The notes under the pieces were generated by a model. It ran no database searches and was not told the DNA's origin. It saw nothing but the letters and a program-made list of their open reading frames with translations. From an uncultured Bacillaceae bacterium (lineage in GTDB: Bacteria > Bacillota > Bacilli > Bacillales > Alkalibacillaceae): a DNA stretch of 12,655 nucleotides. This document shows positions 1 to 5,989 of this stretch, in pieces; positions within the stretch are counted from its first letter, which is position 1, and the number at the start of each line of letters is the position of its first letter. Made by a program: the position numbers and the translations under genes. Location of the stretch: contig CALGNY010000145.1 in NCBI GenBank assembly GCA_937958375.1, positions 1 through 12,655 on the forward strand. The letters run 5' to 3'.

Positions 1-152
1 TTCTATAGCCCCGAATGAACAGAATTCGATGCTGGAAAGTCCTCAAGAGAGGTTCTATAGCCCCGAATGAACAGGATTCGATGTTGGAAAGTCCTCAAGA
101 CAGGTTCTACACCCACGAAAGGACAGGATTTGATGTCTTAAAGTCCTTTAGG
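1..152. repeat. 52-bp tandem repeat array, about 2.9 copies, open at left edge
   Basis: Two nearly identical 52-bp units lie at 1-52 and 53-104, each beginning TTCTATAGCCCCGAATGAAC. A third, more divergent and slightly shorter unit lies at 105-152. All three share the GATTCGATG/GATTTGATG and AAAGTCCT segments. Each ends in a small CCT...AGG inverted repeat: CCTCAAGAGAGG, CCTCAAGACAGG, CCTTTAGG. The array is cut by the window edge, so its full copy number is unknown. The unit length is not a multiple of three, which argues against coding. It shares no obvious sequence with the 51-bp array near 5.6-6.0 kb. Between 153 and 305 I see nothing identifiable and no confident promoter. Confidence 0.85.
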
Positions 153-321
153 CACAATTAATTCACCAAACGGGATGAAGTTCGAGTAAATCCTAAGTCT
201 CATCGATCTCCCCAACTAAATCACCAGGCTTGATATAAAACTTTATACCCCTAAAAATAAACGAACAAGACAAACGCCCGATGAATAGGATGGTATACAG
301 GATTTTTAGAGGAGGAAAATG

Positions 322-1734
322 ATGTATATCCATACGGTAGTACAGGGAGATTCAATTTGGCAAATAGCTCAGCGTTATGGATCGGATGCCAATCAGATTA
401 TTTTGGTCAATGGTTTAGATGACCCGAATGTATTGGTTGTCGGACAGTCAATAGTCGTCCCAGATCCACAAAGGGAATATGTTGTTCAGCCTGGCGACAA
501 TTTGTGGGAGATAGCTCAACGCTACGGAGTAACAGCAGAAGATCTCGGCGCTTACAACAGTATTTATAACCTTGGGATGATTTTTGTTGGGGATTTGCTC
601 GTCATTCCAAATGTGATACACACCGTTCAGCCAGGGGAAACGCTATGGCAGATAGCAGCGAATTACGGAACGACGATCAATCAAATTGTTCAGGTAAATA
701 ATTTGGCCGATCCATCGATGCTTTTTCCAGGGCAACAATTACGGATCCCGGTAAGTGATCGGCCAGTGAAGGAAGTGAATGCTTACACGACAAGAACGGA
801 TCAAGAAGGTGCAGAAGAAGTAGCTGTTTTAGGCAGAAATTTGACCTATCTTTCTCCGTTCATGTACAGCATGAGAGAAGACGGATCGTTGACGAATCTT
901 CAAGATGAACTGCTTATTCAAGTGGCTTGGGCTAATAACGTCCATCCGTTACTCGTTTTGACCAATTTTCAGAACAATACTTTCGATTCAGATTTAGCCG
1001 CTGCGGTATTGCGTAACCCGGCTATTCAGGAAAGATTGCTTGATAATATCCTACAGGTGATTAGGCAAAAAGGATATACAGGTTTGAATATTGATTTTGA
1101 GTATGTCTATCCAGAAGACCGAGAGAACTATAATAACTTCTTGCGGAGAGCTGCTGCGAGACTCCACCCGGAAGGTTTCACACTTTCAACGGCACTTGCT
1201 CCCAAAGAGAGTGCCGATCAGCAGGGACTTCTTTATGAGGCGCACGACTACGCCGCACATGGAGAAATTACAGACTTTGTTGTATTAATGACTTACGAAT
1301 GGGGATGGGCAGGTGGCGAACCATGGGCGATTGCCCCGATCAATAAGGTGCGTGACGTTCTGGATTATGCGGTAACCGTCATCCCACCAGAAAAAATATT
1401 GATGGGTGCTCCTCTATATGGTCGCGATTGGAATATCCCTTGGGTAGAAGGGACGACTGCACGGACAGTCGGGCCGAGAGAGGCGGTTGAATTGGCATGG
1501 CAGTATGGGGCAGCCATAGAATATGACGAAACCTATCAGTCTCCATTCTTCCGGTATTGGGATGAGACTGGCCAACAGCATGAAGTCTGGTTTGAAGATG
1601 CTAGAAGCATGCAAGCCAAGTATGAAACGGTCAAAGAATATGGTTTAAGAGGTGTCAGCTACTGGTCGCTAGGCTATGAGTTTCCAGAGAACTGGGCTGT
1701 GTTGCAAGATCATTTTCGTGTTCGGAAATTATAA
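322..1734 (+). CDS. Spore cortex-lytic N-acetylglucosaminidase, three LysM plus GH18 (YaaH/SleL family)
   Basis: This is a spore-associated peptidoglycan hydrolase. Family members in Bacillus (YaaH, SleL) act on cortex muropeptides during germination and are deposited in the spore coat without a classical signal peptide; none is visible here. Numbering from the ATG at 319, three LysM modules occupy about residues 3-47, 54-97 and 100-145, each with a GD/GE-x-(I/L)W-(Q/E)IA core. A GH18 barrel follows from about 155 to the end. Its catalytic strand reads GLNIDFEY, giving D259 and the acid/base E261. Two ATGs are in tandem at 319 and 322. AGGAGG at 310-315 leaves 6 nt before the second and only 3 nt before the first, so 322 is preferred (470 aa). 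The protein is longer than B. subtilis YaaH because of the third LysM. In related species these genes are sigma-E dependent, but I could not find a convincing sigma-E promoter. A terminator follows directly. Confidence 0.9.
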   Translation: MYIHTVVQGDSIWQIAQRYGSDANQIILVNGLDDPNVLVVGQSIVVPDPQREYVVQPGDNLWEIAQRYGVTAEDLGAYNSIYNLGMIFVGDLLVIPNVIHTVQPGETLWQIAANYGTTINQIVQVNNLADPSMLFPGQQLRIPVSDRPVKEVNAYTTRTDQEGAEEVAVLGRNLTYLSPFMYSMREDGSLTNLQDELLIQVAWANNVHPLLVLTNFQNNTFDSDLAAAVLRNPAIQERLLDNILQVIRQKGYTGLNIDFEYVYPEDRENYNNFLRRAAARLHPEGFTLSTALAPKESADQQGLLYEAHDYAAHGEITDFVVLMTYEWGWAGGEPWAIAPINKVRDVLDYAVTVIPPEKILMGAPLYGRDWNIPWVEGTTARTVGPREAVELAWQYGAAIEYDETYQSPFFRYWDETGQQHEVWFEDARSMQAKYETVKEYGLRGVSYWSLGYEFPENWAVLQDHFRVRKL

Positions 1735-1751
1735 GGCAGGTCAATGAAGTG

Positions 1752-1786
1752 GTGGGTGATTGAGGCAATGTAATCACCCACTTTTT
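1752..1786 (+). terminator. Rho-independent terminator of the cortex hydrolase gene
   Basis: A perfect 10-bp stem, GTGGGTGATT (1752-1761) with AATCACCCAC (1772-1781), has a 10-nt loop and is followed by TTTTT. It starts 17 bp after the stop codon. Confidence 0.9.
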
Positions 1787-1816
1787 GGGGAATATTGACC
1801 CATAAAATATAAAAGA

Positions 1817-2053
1817 TTAACTTAGTGATCCATCAAATTTAGTTGTAGTGTAAATAAATAAAAACATCGCAATGATAAAAGCAATACTAAACAATATGTT
1901 GTGTAGAGTGGGCCGATTGATTGTTTCAATAATGTTTGATATTCCGACAAACAGAATACCGACAAACGATAATTGGATATTTTTAATAAATAAGGATATG
2001 AGAAGCAAGAGAACACCTATAGATGCAGAAATGAGATCCAACTTTCTTAGCAA
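1817..2053 (-). CDS. Small three-helix membrane protein, unknown function, TTG start
   Basis: I do not recognise this 78-aa protein. It is strongly hydrophobic, with three probable membrane helices at about residues 7-23, 27-43 and 52-68, separated by very short loops. The C-terminal tail is polar. The start is TTG at 2053-2051. It is supported by a strong ribosome site on the minus strand, AGGAGGAG followed by AATCT and then TTG, which is ideal spacing. An open frame on the opposite strand (1872-2075) has no ribosome site and looks like a shadow. The gene begins 34 bp beyond the tRNA-Val terminator with little room for a separate promoter. It may therefore depend on read-through from the tRNA promoter or on a weak promoter overlapping the terminator. 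No T-run terminator for this direction is visible downstream. Confidence 0.6.
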   Translation of the reverse strand: MLRKLDLISASIGVLLLLISLFIKNIQLSFVGILFVGISNIIETINRPTLHNILFSIAFIIAMFLFIYTTTKFDGSLS

Positions 2054-2087
2054 AGATTCTCCTCCTAACTCATGAATTCTTCATAAG

Positions 2088-2124
2088 AAAAAACCTCTTT
2101 GAATAGGTTCTATTCAAAGAGGTT
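2088..2124 (-). terminator. Rho-independent terminator of tRNA-Val
   Basis: A perfect 15-bp inverted repeat, AACCTCTTTGAATAG at 2092-2106 and its complement at 2110-2124, encloses a 3-nt loop. Read on the minus strand it is followed by a T-run at 2091-2088. It lies 8 bp after the tRNA 3' end. Confidence 0.92.
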
Positions 2125-2131
2125 GGCATTA

Positions 2132-2204
2132 TGACTCCGATTGGGCTCGAACCAACGACCTCCACCCTGTCAAGGTGGCGCTCTCCCAGCTGAGCTACGG
2201 AGTC
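2132..2204 (-). tRNA. tRNA-Val (anticodon GAC)
   Basis: Read on the minus strand, the acceptor strands GACTCCG (from 2204) and CGGAGTC (ending 2133) pair over 7 bp, with discriminator A at 2132. The D arm holds TAGCTCAGCTGGGAGAG. The anticodon stem is CCACC/GGTGG with the 7-nt loop TTGACAG, so the anticodon is GAC, reading valine GUC (and GUU by wobble). The T arm has GGTTCGAGCC. The 3' CCA is not encoded: the bases after the discriminator read TAA. The CCA must be added by nucleotidyltransferase, as for a subset of Bacillus tRNAs. The gene stands alone rather than in a tRNA cluster, with its own promoter and terminator. Confidence 0.97.
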
Positions 2205-2240
2205 GTGTGATATAAAGTTTTTATGACCAATTTCTTTTTA

Positions 2241-2270
2241 TCGACAATTACTAATATAATGTTTTATACT
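2241..2270 (+). promoter_or_regulatory. Probable sigma-A promoter of the 65-aa membrane protein
   Basis: TCGACA (2241-2246), an 18-bp spacer and TATACT (2265-2270) each match the sigma-A consensus at five of six bases. Transcription would start near 2277, about 14 nt before the ribosome site at 2291. The element is physically interleaved with the opposing tRNA-Val promoter. Confidence 0.6.
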
Positions 2271-2281
2271 GTTCTTGTCAA
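2253..2281 (-). promoter_or_regulatory. Sigma-A promoter of tRNA-Val
   Basis: On the minus strand there is a consensus -35 TTGACA (2281-2276), a 17-bp spacer and a -10 TATATT (2258-2253). The start would be near 2246, giving a leader of about 40 nt before the tRNA. It overlaps the rightward promoter for the 65-aa membrane protein. Confidence 0.85.
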
Positions 2282-2300
2282 TATATTTTTGGAGGTTTTT

Positions 2301-2498
2301 ATGATGATCGCCAAAATGCTTACCTTTTTATTGATTGGCGGGCTATTATTGGCTGCAATTGCCATAGCTGCTCCACAATATTTAAGTGAGTTATGGATTA
2401 CTTTTGGTCTTGTATTTTTGATAGGGATTTCTGTATTAGCAATCATCTATTTACGTCGAGCCATTACCCTAATCAAAAAAATGAACGATAAAGAATGA
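2301..2498 (+). CDS. Small two-helix membrane protein, unknown function
   Basis: I do not recognise this 65-aa protein. The start is fixed by GGAGG at 2291-2295 followed by five T and the ATG at 2301; a second ATG follows at 2304. The frame stays open upstream to an ATG at 2223, but that codon has no ribosome site and lies before the promoter, so it was not used. Two hydrophobic helices span about residues 7-25 and 31-52. A positively charged C-terminal tail (LRRAITLIKKMNDKE) should face the cytoplasm. The gene is monocistronic, with a promoter at 2241-2270 and a terminator that overlaps the stop codon. No conserved catalytic motif is visible. Confidence 0.75.
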   Translation: MMIAKMLTFLLIGGLLLAAIAIAAPQYLSELWITFGLVFLIGISVLAIIYLRRAITLIKKMNDKE

Positions 2499-2530
2499 AG
2501 CAATTCATCCGGTTGATTGCTTCATTTTTT
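2496..2530 (+). terminator. Terminator overlapping the stop codon of the 65-aa gene
   Basis: The stem TGAAGCAAT (2496-2504) pairs with ATTGCTTCA (2516-2524) and is followed by six T. The left arm begins with the TGA stop codon. Confidence 0.9.
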
Positions 2531-2539
2531 GATATTGCT

Positions 2540-2567
2540 TTGCAGTAACGCTTCCTTCCTATAGAAT
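2540..2567 (+). promoter_or_regulatory. Possible sigma-A promoter of the carbonic-anhydrase-like gene
   Basis: TTGCAG (2540-2545), a 16-bp spacer and TAGAAT (2562-2567) lie 33 bp before the start codon. The match is moderate. An alternative alignment uses TTGCTT (2535-2540) with TATAGA (2560-2565) and a 19-bp spacer. Confidence 0.4.
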
Positions 2568-2599
2568 AGACTGAGAATACAGACTATTGGGGGGAGACT

Positions 2600-2980
2600 A
2601 TGGCAAAGGAATTTGTCACTGCAATCAATTGTATGGACGGGCGTGTACAAGAGCCTGTGATTAAGTGGATGAAAGATCGCTATCAAGCGACATATGTGGA
2701 TATGATTACGGAAGCTGGACCAAATAAGACGTTATTATTTGGAACAGATGAAGATCGGAGAAGGATTCAAGCGAAGGTCGAAATTTCGTATAAAAATCAC
2801 GGTTCCGATCTGTTGGCGATTGTAGGTCACTATGATTGTGCAGGTTATCCGCTTAAGGATTCGGTCAAGAAAGATAAAATCAGAAGATCTGTAGACCTCA
2901 TCAAAGGTTGGGGTTATGAAATGGAAGTCATTGGTCTATTCGTTAATTCGGATTGGGAAGTAGAGATTGTGGTTAGTTAA
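2600..2980 (+). CDS. Short beta-carbonic-anhydrase-like protein
   Basis: This 126-aa protein carries the zinc-site layout of beta-carbonic anhydrases. AINCMDGRV gives C11, D13 and R15, matching the Cys-x-Asp-x-Arg motif. GHYDCAG gives H77 and C80, matching the His-x-x-Cys motif. Together C11, H77 and C80 could bind one zinc, with D13-R15 as the usual dyad. Classical beta enzymes are about 180-220 residues, so this is a compact version lacking the N-terminal arm and much of the C-terminal region. Such short forms are usually annotated only as putative carbonic anhydrases; hydration of CO2 is inferred from motifs, not established. No signal peptide is seen, so it should be cytoplasmic. A strong G-rich ribosome site (GGGGGGAG, about 2589-2596) precedes the ATG. 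The gene is flanked by terminators on both sides and appears monocistronic. Confidence 0.8.
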   Translation: MAKEFVTAINCMDGRVQEPVIKWMKDRYQATYVDMITEAGPNKTLLFGTDEDRRRIQAKVEISYKNHGSDLLAIVGHYDCAGYPLKDSVKKDKIRRSVDLIKGWGYEMEVIGLFVNSDWEVEIVVS

Positions 2981-2983
2981 TTG

Positions 2984-3029
2984 ATAGCCGTTCAAGTATG
3001 CGTATATGCTGCTTGGCCGGCTATTTTTT
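2984..3029 (+). terminator. Terminator after the carbonic-anhydrase-like gene
   Basis: ATAGCCG (2984-2990) pairs with CGGCTAT (3018-3024), followed by a T-run. Beyond a two-base mismatch the stem continues with TCAAG/CTTGG-type pairing toward the loop. Confidence 0.75.
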
Positions 3030-3037
3030 AGCATAAC

Positions 3038-3066
3038 TTGATGGTGAATAGGGAAAATGATAGATA
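3038..3066 (+). promoter_or_regulatory. Possible sigma-A promoter of the alpha/beta hydrolase
   Basis: TTGATG (3038-3043), a 17-bp spacer and TAGATA (3061-3066) sit just after the preceding terminator and 26 bp before the start codon. The match is moderate and no other candidate lies in this short gap. Confidence 0.4.
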
Positions 3067-3092
3067 GCCATCTGTTTGGAGTGTGAAACTGA

Positions 3093-3917
3093 ATGACCGA
3101 TATAGAACTAACTGAAGAAATGATCACGATCGATAAAACGAAAATATACTGCGAGCATTCCCTGAACGACAAACCACCGATCATTTTAATTCATGGATTT
3201 CTTGCTTCATCATATTCTTTCACGAAAGTCATCCCGTTAATTGCCAAAGACTTTTCCGTACTGGCTTTTGACTTACCGGGTTTTGGCAAGAGTGATAAAT
3301 CAACCTCGTTTCATTACTCATTTAAAGGATATTCAAATCTTGTTGTGAAGATCATGGACCATTTCAAAATGAACCAGGCTTATCTGGCCGGGCATTCGAT
3401 GGGCGGACAGGTGTCTTTATACACGGCAAAGAACTACCCTGAACGAGTGTTGAAATTAATTTTGCTGAACAGTTCCGGATATATGAAAAAACCTGTGGCC
3501 AAGCTTGTGACTGCATCCTACTTACCGTTTTTTCCTGTGTTTGCCAAACGTTACTTGAAACGGATTGGTGTCGAAAAAACCTTGCAATCGGTCTTATACG
3601 ATCGCTCATTGATTAACCAAGAGATGATTAATGCCTATGAACGGCCGTTACTTGCAAGGGACTTTTACAAATCATTGACTCGTTTGGTCAGACACCGAGA
3701 AGGTGATCTTCCTGCTGAGGAAGTGCGAAAAATTAAAACACCAGCCTTGTTGCTATGGGGCAAACAAGACCGGATTACGCCCTTGAATGTGGGGAAACAA
3801 TTGGCGAAGGACCTCCCAAATGCCACACTTAAAGTTTTTGATGAGACCGGTCACTTAATAACCGAAGAACGACCAAAAGAAATTACACAAGAAATGAAGG
3901 AATTTATTCAACACTGA
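3093..3917 (+). CDS. Alpha/beta-hydrolase fold protein (YugF-like)
   Basis: This 274-aa cytoplasmic protein has the full alpha/beta-hydrolase signature. The oxyanion-hole HGF motif is in ILIHGFLAS (about 32-39), the nucleophile elbow is GHSMGG with S102, the acid is D226 in GKQDRITP, and the catalytic base is H254 in ETGHLITEERP. A cap-like insertion spans about 130-205. The length and motif spacing resemble B. subtilis YugF and other uncharacterised esterase/epoxide-hydrolase-like enzymes. The substrate cannot be read from the sequence. The ribosome site (TTGGAGTG, GGAG at 3078-3081) is about 11 nt from the ATG, which is long. A later in-frame ATG at 3120 has no better site. The gene has its own terminator and no operon partner. 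Confidence 0.85.
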   Translation: MTDIELTEEMITIDKTKIYCEHSLNDKPPIILIHGFLASSYSFTKVIPLIAKDFSVLAFDLPGFGKSDKSTSFHYSFKGYSNLVVKIMDHFKMNQAYLAGHSMGGQVSLYTAKNYPERVLKLILLNSSGYMKKPVAKLVTASYLPFFPVFAKRYLKRIGVEKTLQSVLYDRSLINQEMINAYERPLLARDFYKSLTRLVRHREGDLPAEEVRKIKTPALLLWGKQDRITPLNVGKQLAKDLPNATLKVFDETGHLITEERPKEITQEMKEFIQH

Positions 3918-3921
3918 TTGC

Positions 3922-3956
3922 ACGACTGCCGATATAAGAAATAGGCAGTCGTTTTT
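3922..3956 (+). terminator. Terminator of the alpha/beta hydrolase gene
   Basis: A perfect 9-bp stem, ACGACTGCC (3922-3930) with GGCAGTCGT (3944-3952), is followed by a T-run starting 4 bp after the stop codon. Confidence 0.92.
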
Positions 3957-3994
3957 GATTGTCATCGATTTGTCGAATGATTCGTAACGTGTTA

Positions 3995-4023
3995 TTCCGT
4001 AAAGATTTTCCTTTTGCTATAAT
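3995..4023 (+). promoter_or_regulatory. Promoter of the chemoreceptor gene, extended -10
   Basis: A consensus TATAAT (4018-4023) is preceded by TG one base upstream (TGCTATAAT), the extended -10 form that tolerates a weak -35. The -35 position at 17 bp spacing is TTCCGT. A TAAA at 4000-4003 recalls a sigma-D -35, but the GCCGATAT-like -10 is absent at the proper distance, so sigma-A is favoured. Confidence 0.6.
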
Positions 4024-4094
4024 GAATGTAGGGAAAAAGAACTAGCATAGGTACTTTGGTAGATTCATTTTTACATAAAAACGGGGGAAACAAA

Positions 4095-5387
4095 ATGAAG
4101 AAAAAATACCGCTTTGGTCTTCGGTTAAAACTCATGATCTTCACAACGGTTTTGGCAATTATTACATACTCAGTCAGTGCACTCTTTTTGTACGCGGTCT
4201 ATGATTACGTGACAGAATTTTGGTCTGTTTCCATGGAAGTGTTTACGATCCTGACACTAGTTCTGGGCATTATTTGGTCTGGAATCTTGGCATTTTTTGC
4301 TGCCCGGCTGATCACGAAGCCATTGGATAACTTGGAACGAGCAGCATCGGAAGCTGCGAATGGAAATCTTAATCAAACCATCGAAGTTTACAAATCCGAT
4401 GATGAAATTCGTGCGCTTGGTCTTGCCTTCGATACGATGCTGACCAATTTAAAAGAAACAGTATCGAATATCGATACACATTTTAAACATACGAACGAAA
4501 CAGTCGTGCAAATGAAGTCGGTTTCGAATGAACTTGCGAATTACTCAAATGCGATCAGCTCGGCTACCAATGAAATCGCCAGTGGGTCGGAAAGTTCTTC
4601 TGAGGCAATCCAACAAACTGTTGAAGCTGTGGACCGAATTACCCAGCTAGCAGAGAATGTGCAAGAAAAGGCGACTACCTCCAGAGAAAAATCACATTCG
4701 ATGCTGAATACGTTAGCAAATGGAAAAACGGTCGTTAATCAATTGGTTGACGGCATTCAACAGTTGGCGGAGAACCAGGAGCTTTCTTTGGAAGATGTAA
4801 ATCGTTTGAAAGAGAATACGAAGCAAGTAGAAACGATCATTACGATGGTCGGTGATATTGCGGAGCAAACGAATTTACTTGCCTTGAACGCCTCGATTGA
4901 AGCCGCTCGAGCAGGAGAGAATGGAAGAGGTTTTGCGGTGGTTGCCGAAGAAATTCGGAAGCTGGCCGACCAGAGTGCTGAAGCGGTTCACAGTATTTCT
5001 GAATTGATTGCGGCTATTCAGAAGGATGTAGATAATGTTGTAGTTCGGATCAATGAAAACGTTGATACAGCAAGAAAAGAATCAGAAAACGGCTTTAAAA
5101 CCAACACGGCAATCGAGGAGGTTGCTGATTCCGTTGAGGAAGTAGCAACAGAAATTGATGCCATTTCTGAATTGGTGAATGAACAGTTGATTGCCATCCA
5201 ATCGACAGCTTCACAGTCCCAAGAGGTTGCTGCTGTTGCTGAGGAAACATCCGCAGGCACTGAAGAAGTCAACGCATCGATCCAAGAACAGGCGAGCACG
5301 ATTGAAAACGTCAATCATTTTGCCAATGATTTGGAAGAACAAGCGAAGAGCTTAAATAAACAGATTCAACGATTTAATTTAAACTAA
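4095..5387 (+). CDS. Methyl-accepting chemotaxis protein without a sizeable sensor domain
   Basis: This chemoreceptor should pass signals to CheA/CheW. From the ATG at 4095 it has 430 aa: TM1 about 14-36, a tiny external loop (about 37-47), TM2 about 48-70, a HAMP domain about 71-122 (starting RLITKPLDNLERA), then a long coiled coil. The hairpin tip is typical, with the highly conserved segment at 253-275 (core EQTNLLALNASIEAARAGE). Methylation helices lie on either side. The frame is open to an ATG at 4056, but GGGGG at 4083-4087 with 7-nt spacing supports 4095, where the sequence becomes basic before TM1 as expected. No periplasm-type ligand domain is present, so it may sense membrane, redox or cytoplasmic signals or work with other receptors; this is inference. 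No CheR-binding C-terminal pentapeptide is seen. Confidence 0.92.
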   Translation: MKKKYRFGLRLKLMIFTTVLAIITYSVSALFLYAVYDYVTEFWSVSMEVFTILTLVLGIIWSGILAFFAARLITKPLDNLERAASEAANGNLNQTIEVYKSDDEIRALGLAFDTMLTNLKETVSNIDTHFKHTNETVVQMKSVSNELANYSNAISSATNEIASGSESSSEAIQQTVEAVDRITQLAENVQEKATTSREKSHSMLNTLANGKTVVNQLVDGIQQLAENQELSLEDVNRLKENTKQVETIITMVGDIAEQTNLLALNASIEAARAGENGRGFAVVAEEIRKLADQSAEAVHSISELIAAIQKDVDNVVVRINENVDTARKESENGFKTNTAIEEVADSVEEVATEIDAISELVNEQLIAIQSTASQSQEVAAVAEETSAGTEEVNASIQEQASTIENVNHFANDLEEQAKSLNKQIQRFNLN

Positions 5388-5424
5388 AAACGTATTAATA
5401 ATAGAATACTAGATACCCAGATTG

Positions 5425-5454
5425 ACCTCTGTCCGAATAGGATGGAGGTTTTTT
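5425..5454 (+). terminator. Terminator of the chemoreceptor gene
   Basis: ACCTCTGTCC (5425-5434) pairs with GGATGGAGGT (5440-5449) over 10 positions, including two G-T wobbles, with a 5-nt loop and a following run of six T. Confidence 0.88.
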
Positions 5455-5538
5455 ATATTGGCTCCGCGCATTAACGTGTAAGATGCTTTTATCCATCGTA
5501 ATTTCCCTTCTTGATAATCGACTATTACTCACATCTAA

Positions 5539-5566
5539 TCACCCTAGCCTATCCGTAGTAGGGTGA
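5539..5566. other. Inverted repeat at the left edge of the 51-bp array
   Basis: TCACCCTA (5539-5546) and TAGGGTGA (5559-5566) form an 8-bp inverted repeat around a 12-nt loop. Its right arm runs into the first GAGC core of the array. There is no T-run on either side. Just beyond it, CAAGTAC (5576-5582) and GTACTTG (5585-5591) form a second compact inverted repeat inside the first, divergent unit. Confidence 0.6.
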
Positions 5567-5989
5567 GCGGTTGCTCAAGTACCTGTACTTGAAAACTGCA
5601 TCAGTATAGGTCATTGAGCGGTTGCTCAACGACCTGTACGAGTCTACCTCTCCAGTAGCGGTCATTGAGCGATTGCTCAACGACCTGTATGAGCCTACCT
5701 CTCCAGTAGCGGTCATTGAGCGAGCGCTCAACGACCTGTACGAGAGTGTTCTTACAGCATAGGTCATTGAGCGAGCGCTCAACCCCCTGTACGAGCCTAC
5801 CTCTCTAGTAGCGGTCATTGAGCGACTGCTCAACGACCTGTACGAGCCTACCTCTCCAGTAGCGGTCATTGAGCGATTGCTCAACGACCTGTACGCACCC
5901 GTACCCCGAGTAGCAGTCATTGAGCGGCTGCTCAACCCCCTGTACCCGACCGCCCCACGAATAGCGGTCATTGAGCAATTGTTCAATGG
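5559..5989. repeat. Array of nine 51-bp palindrome-bearing tandem repeats
   Basis: Nine copies of a TTGAGC-NNNN-GCTCAA palindrome (one copy TTGAGCAATTGTTCAA; the first has GTGAGC) have cores starting at 5565, 5616, 5667, 5718, 5769, 5820, 5871, 5922 and 5973, exactly 51 bp apart. The four central bases vary: GGTT, GGTT, GATT, GAGC, GAGC, GACT, GATT, GGCT, AATT. In most units the arms extend to GGTC...GACC. Between palindromes lies CTGTACGAG plus a linker. Four linkers share CTACCTCTC(C/T)AGTAGCGG; the others differ in sequence but not in length. The unit contains no stop in some frames, so open frames appear on both strands. None has a ribosome site, so I treat the array as noncoding. It lies between the chemoreceptor terminator and the transporter promoter. 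Confidence 0.93.

Noticed and set aside
1872..2075. Plus-strand frame of 67 codons opposite the TTG-started gene
   Set aside because: No ribosome site, no membrane pattern or motif, and it is antisense to a better-supported frame.
4000..4026. Sigma-D promoter of the chemoreceptor
   Set aside because: TAAA is present, but no GCCGATAT-like -10 lies about 15 bp downstream, while a consensus TATAAT with TG extension explains the site.
4056..4094. Longer N-terminus for the chemoreceptor starting at 4056
   Set aside because: No ribosome site precedes this ATG, whereas GGGGG is correctly placed before the ATG at 4095.
5018..5314. 98-codon minus-strand frame inside the chemoreceptor gene
   Set aside because: It is a Ser/Thr-rich shadow frame antisense to the conserved signalling domain, with no ribosome site.
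5559..5989. CRISPR array
   Set aside because: The units contain imperfect palindromes at regular spacing, but four of the linkers are near-identical to each other, repeats vary in their centres, and there are no cas genes or leader. It behaves as a tandem repeat, not as repeat-spacer DNA.
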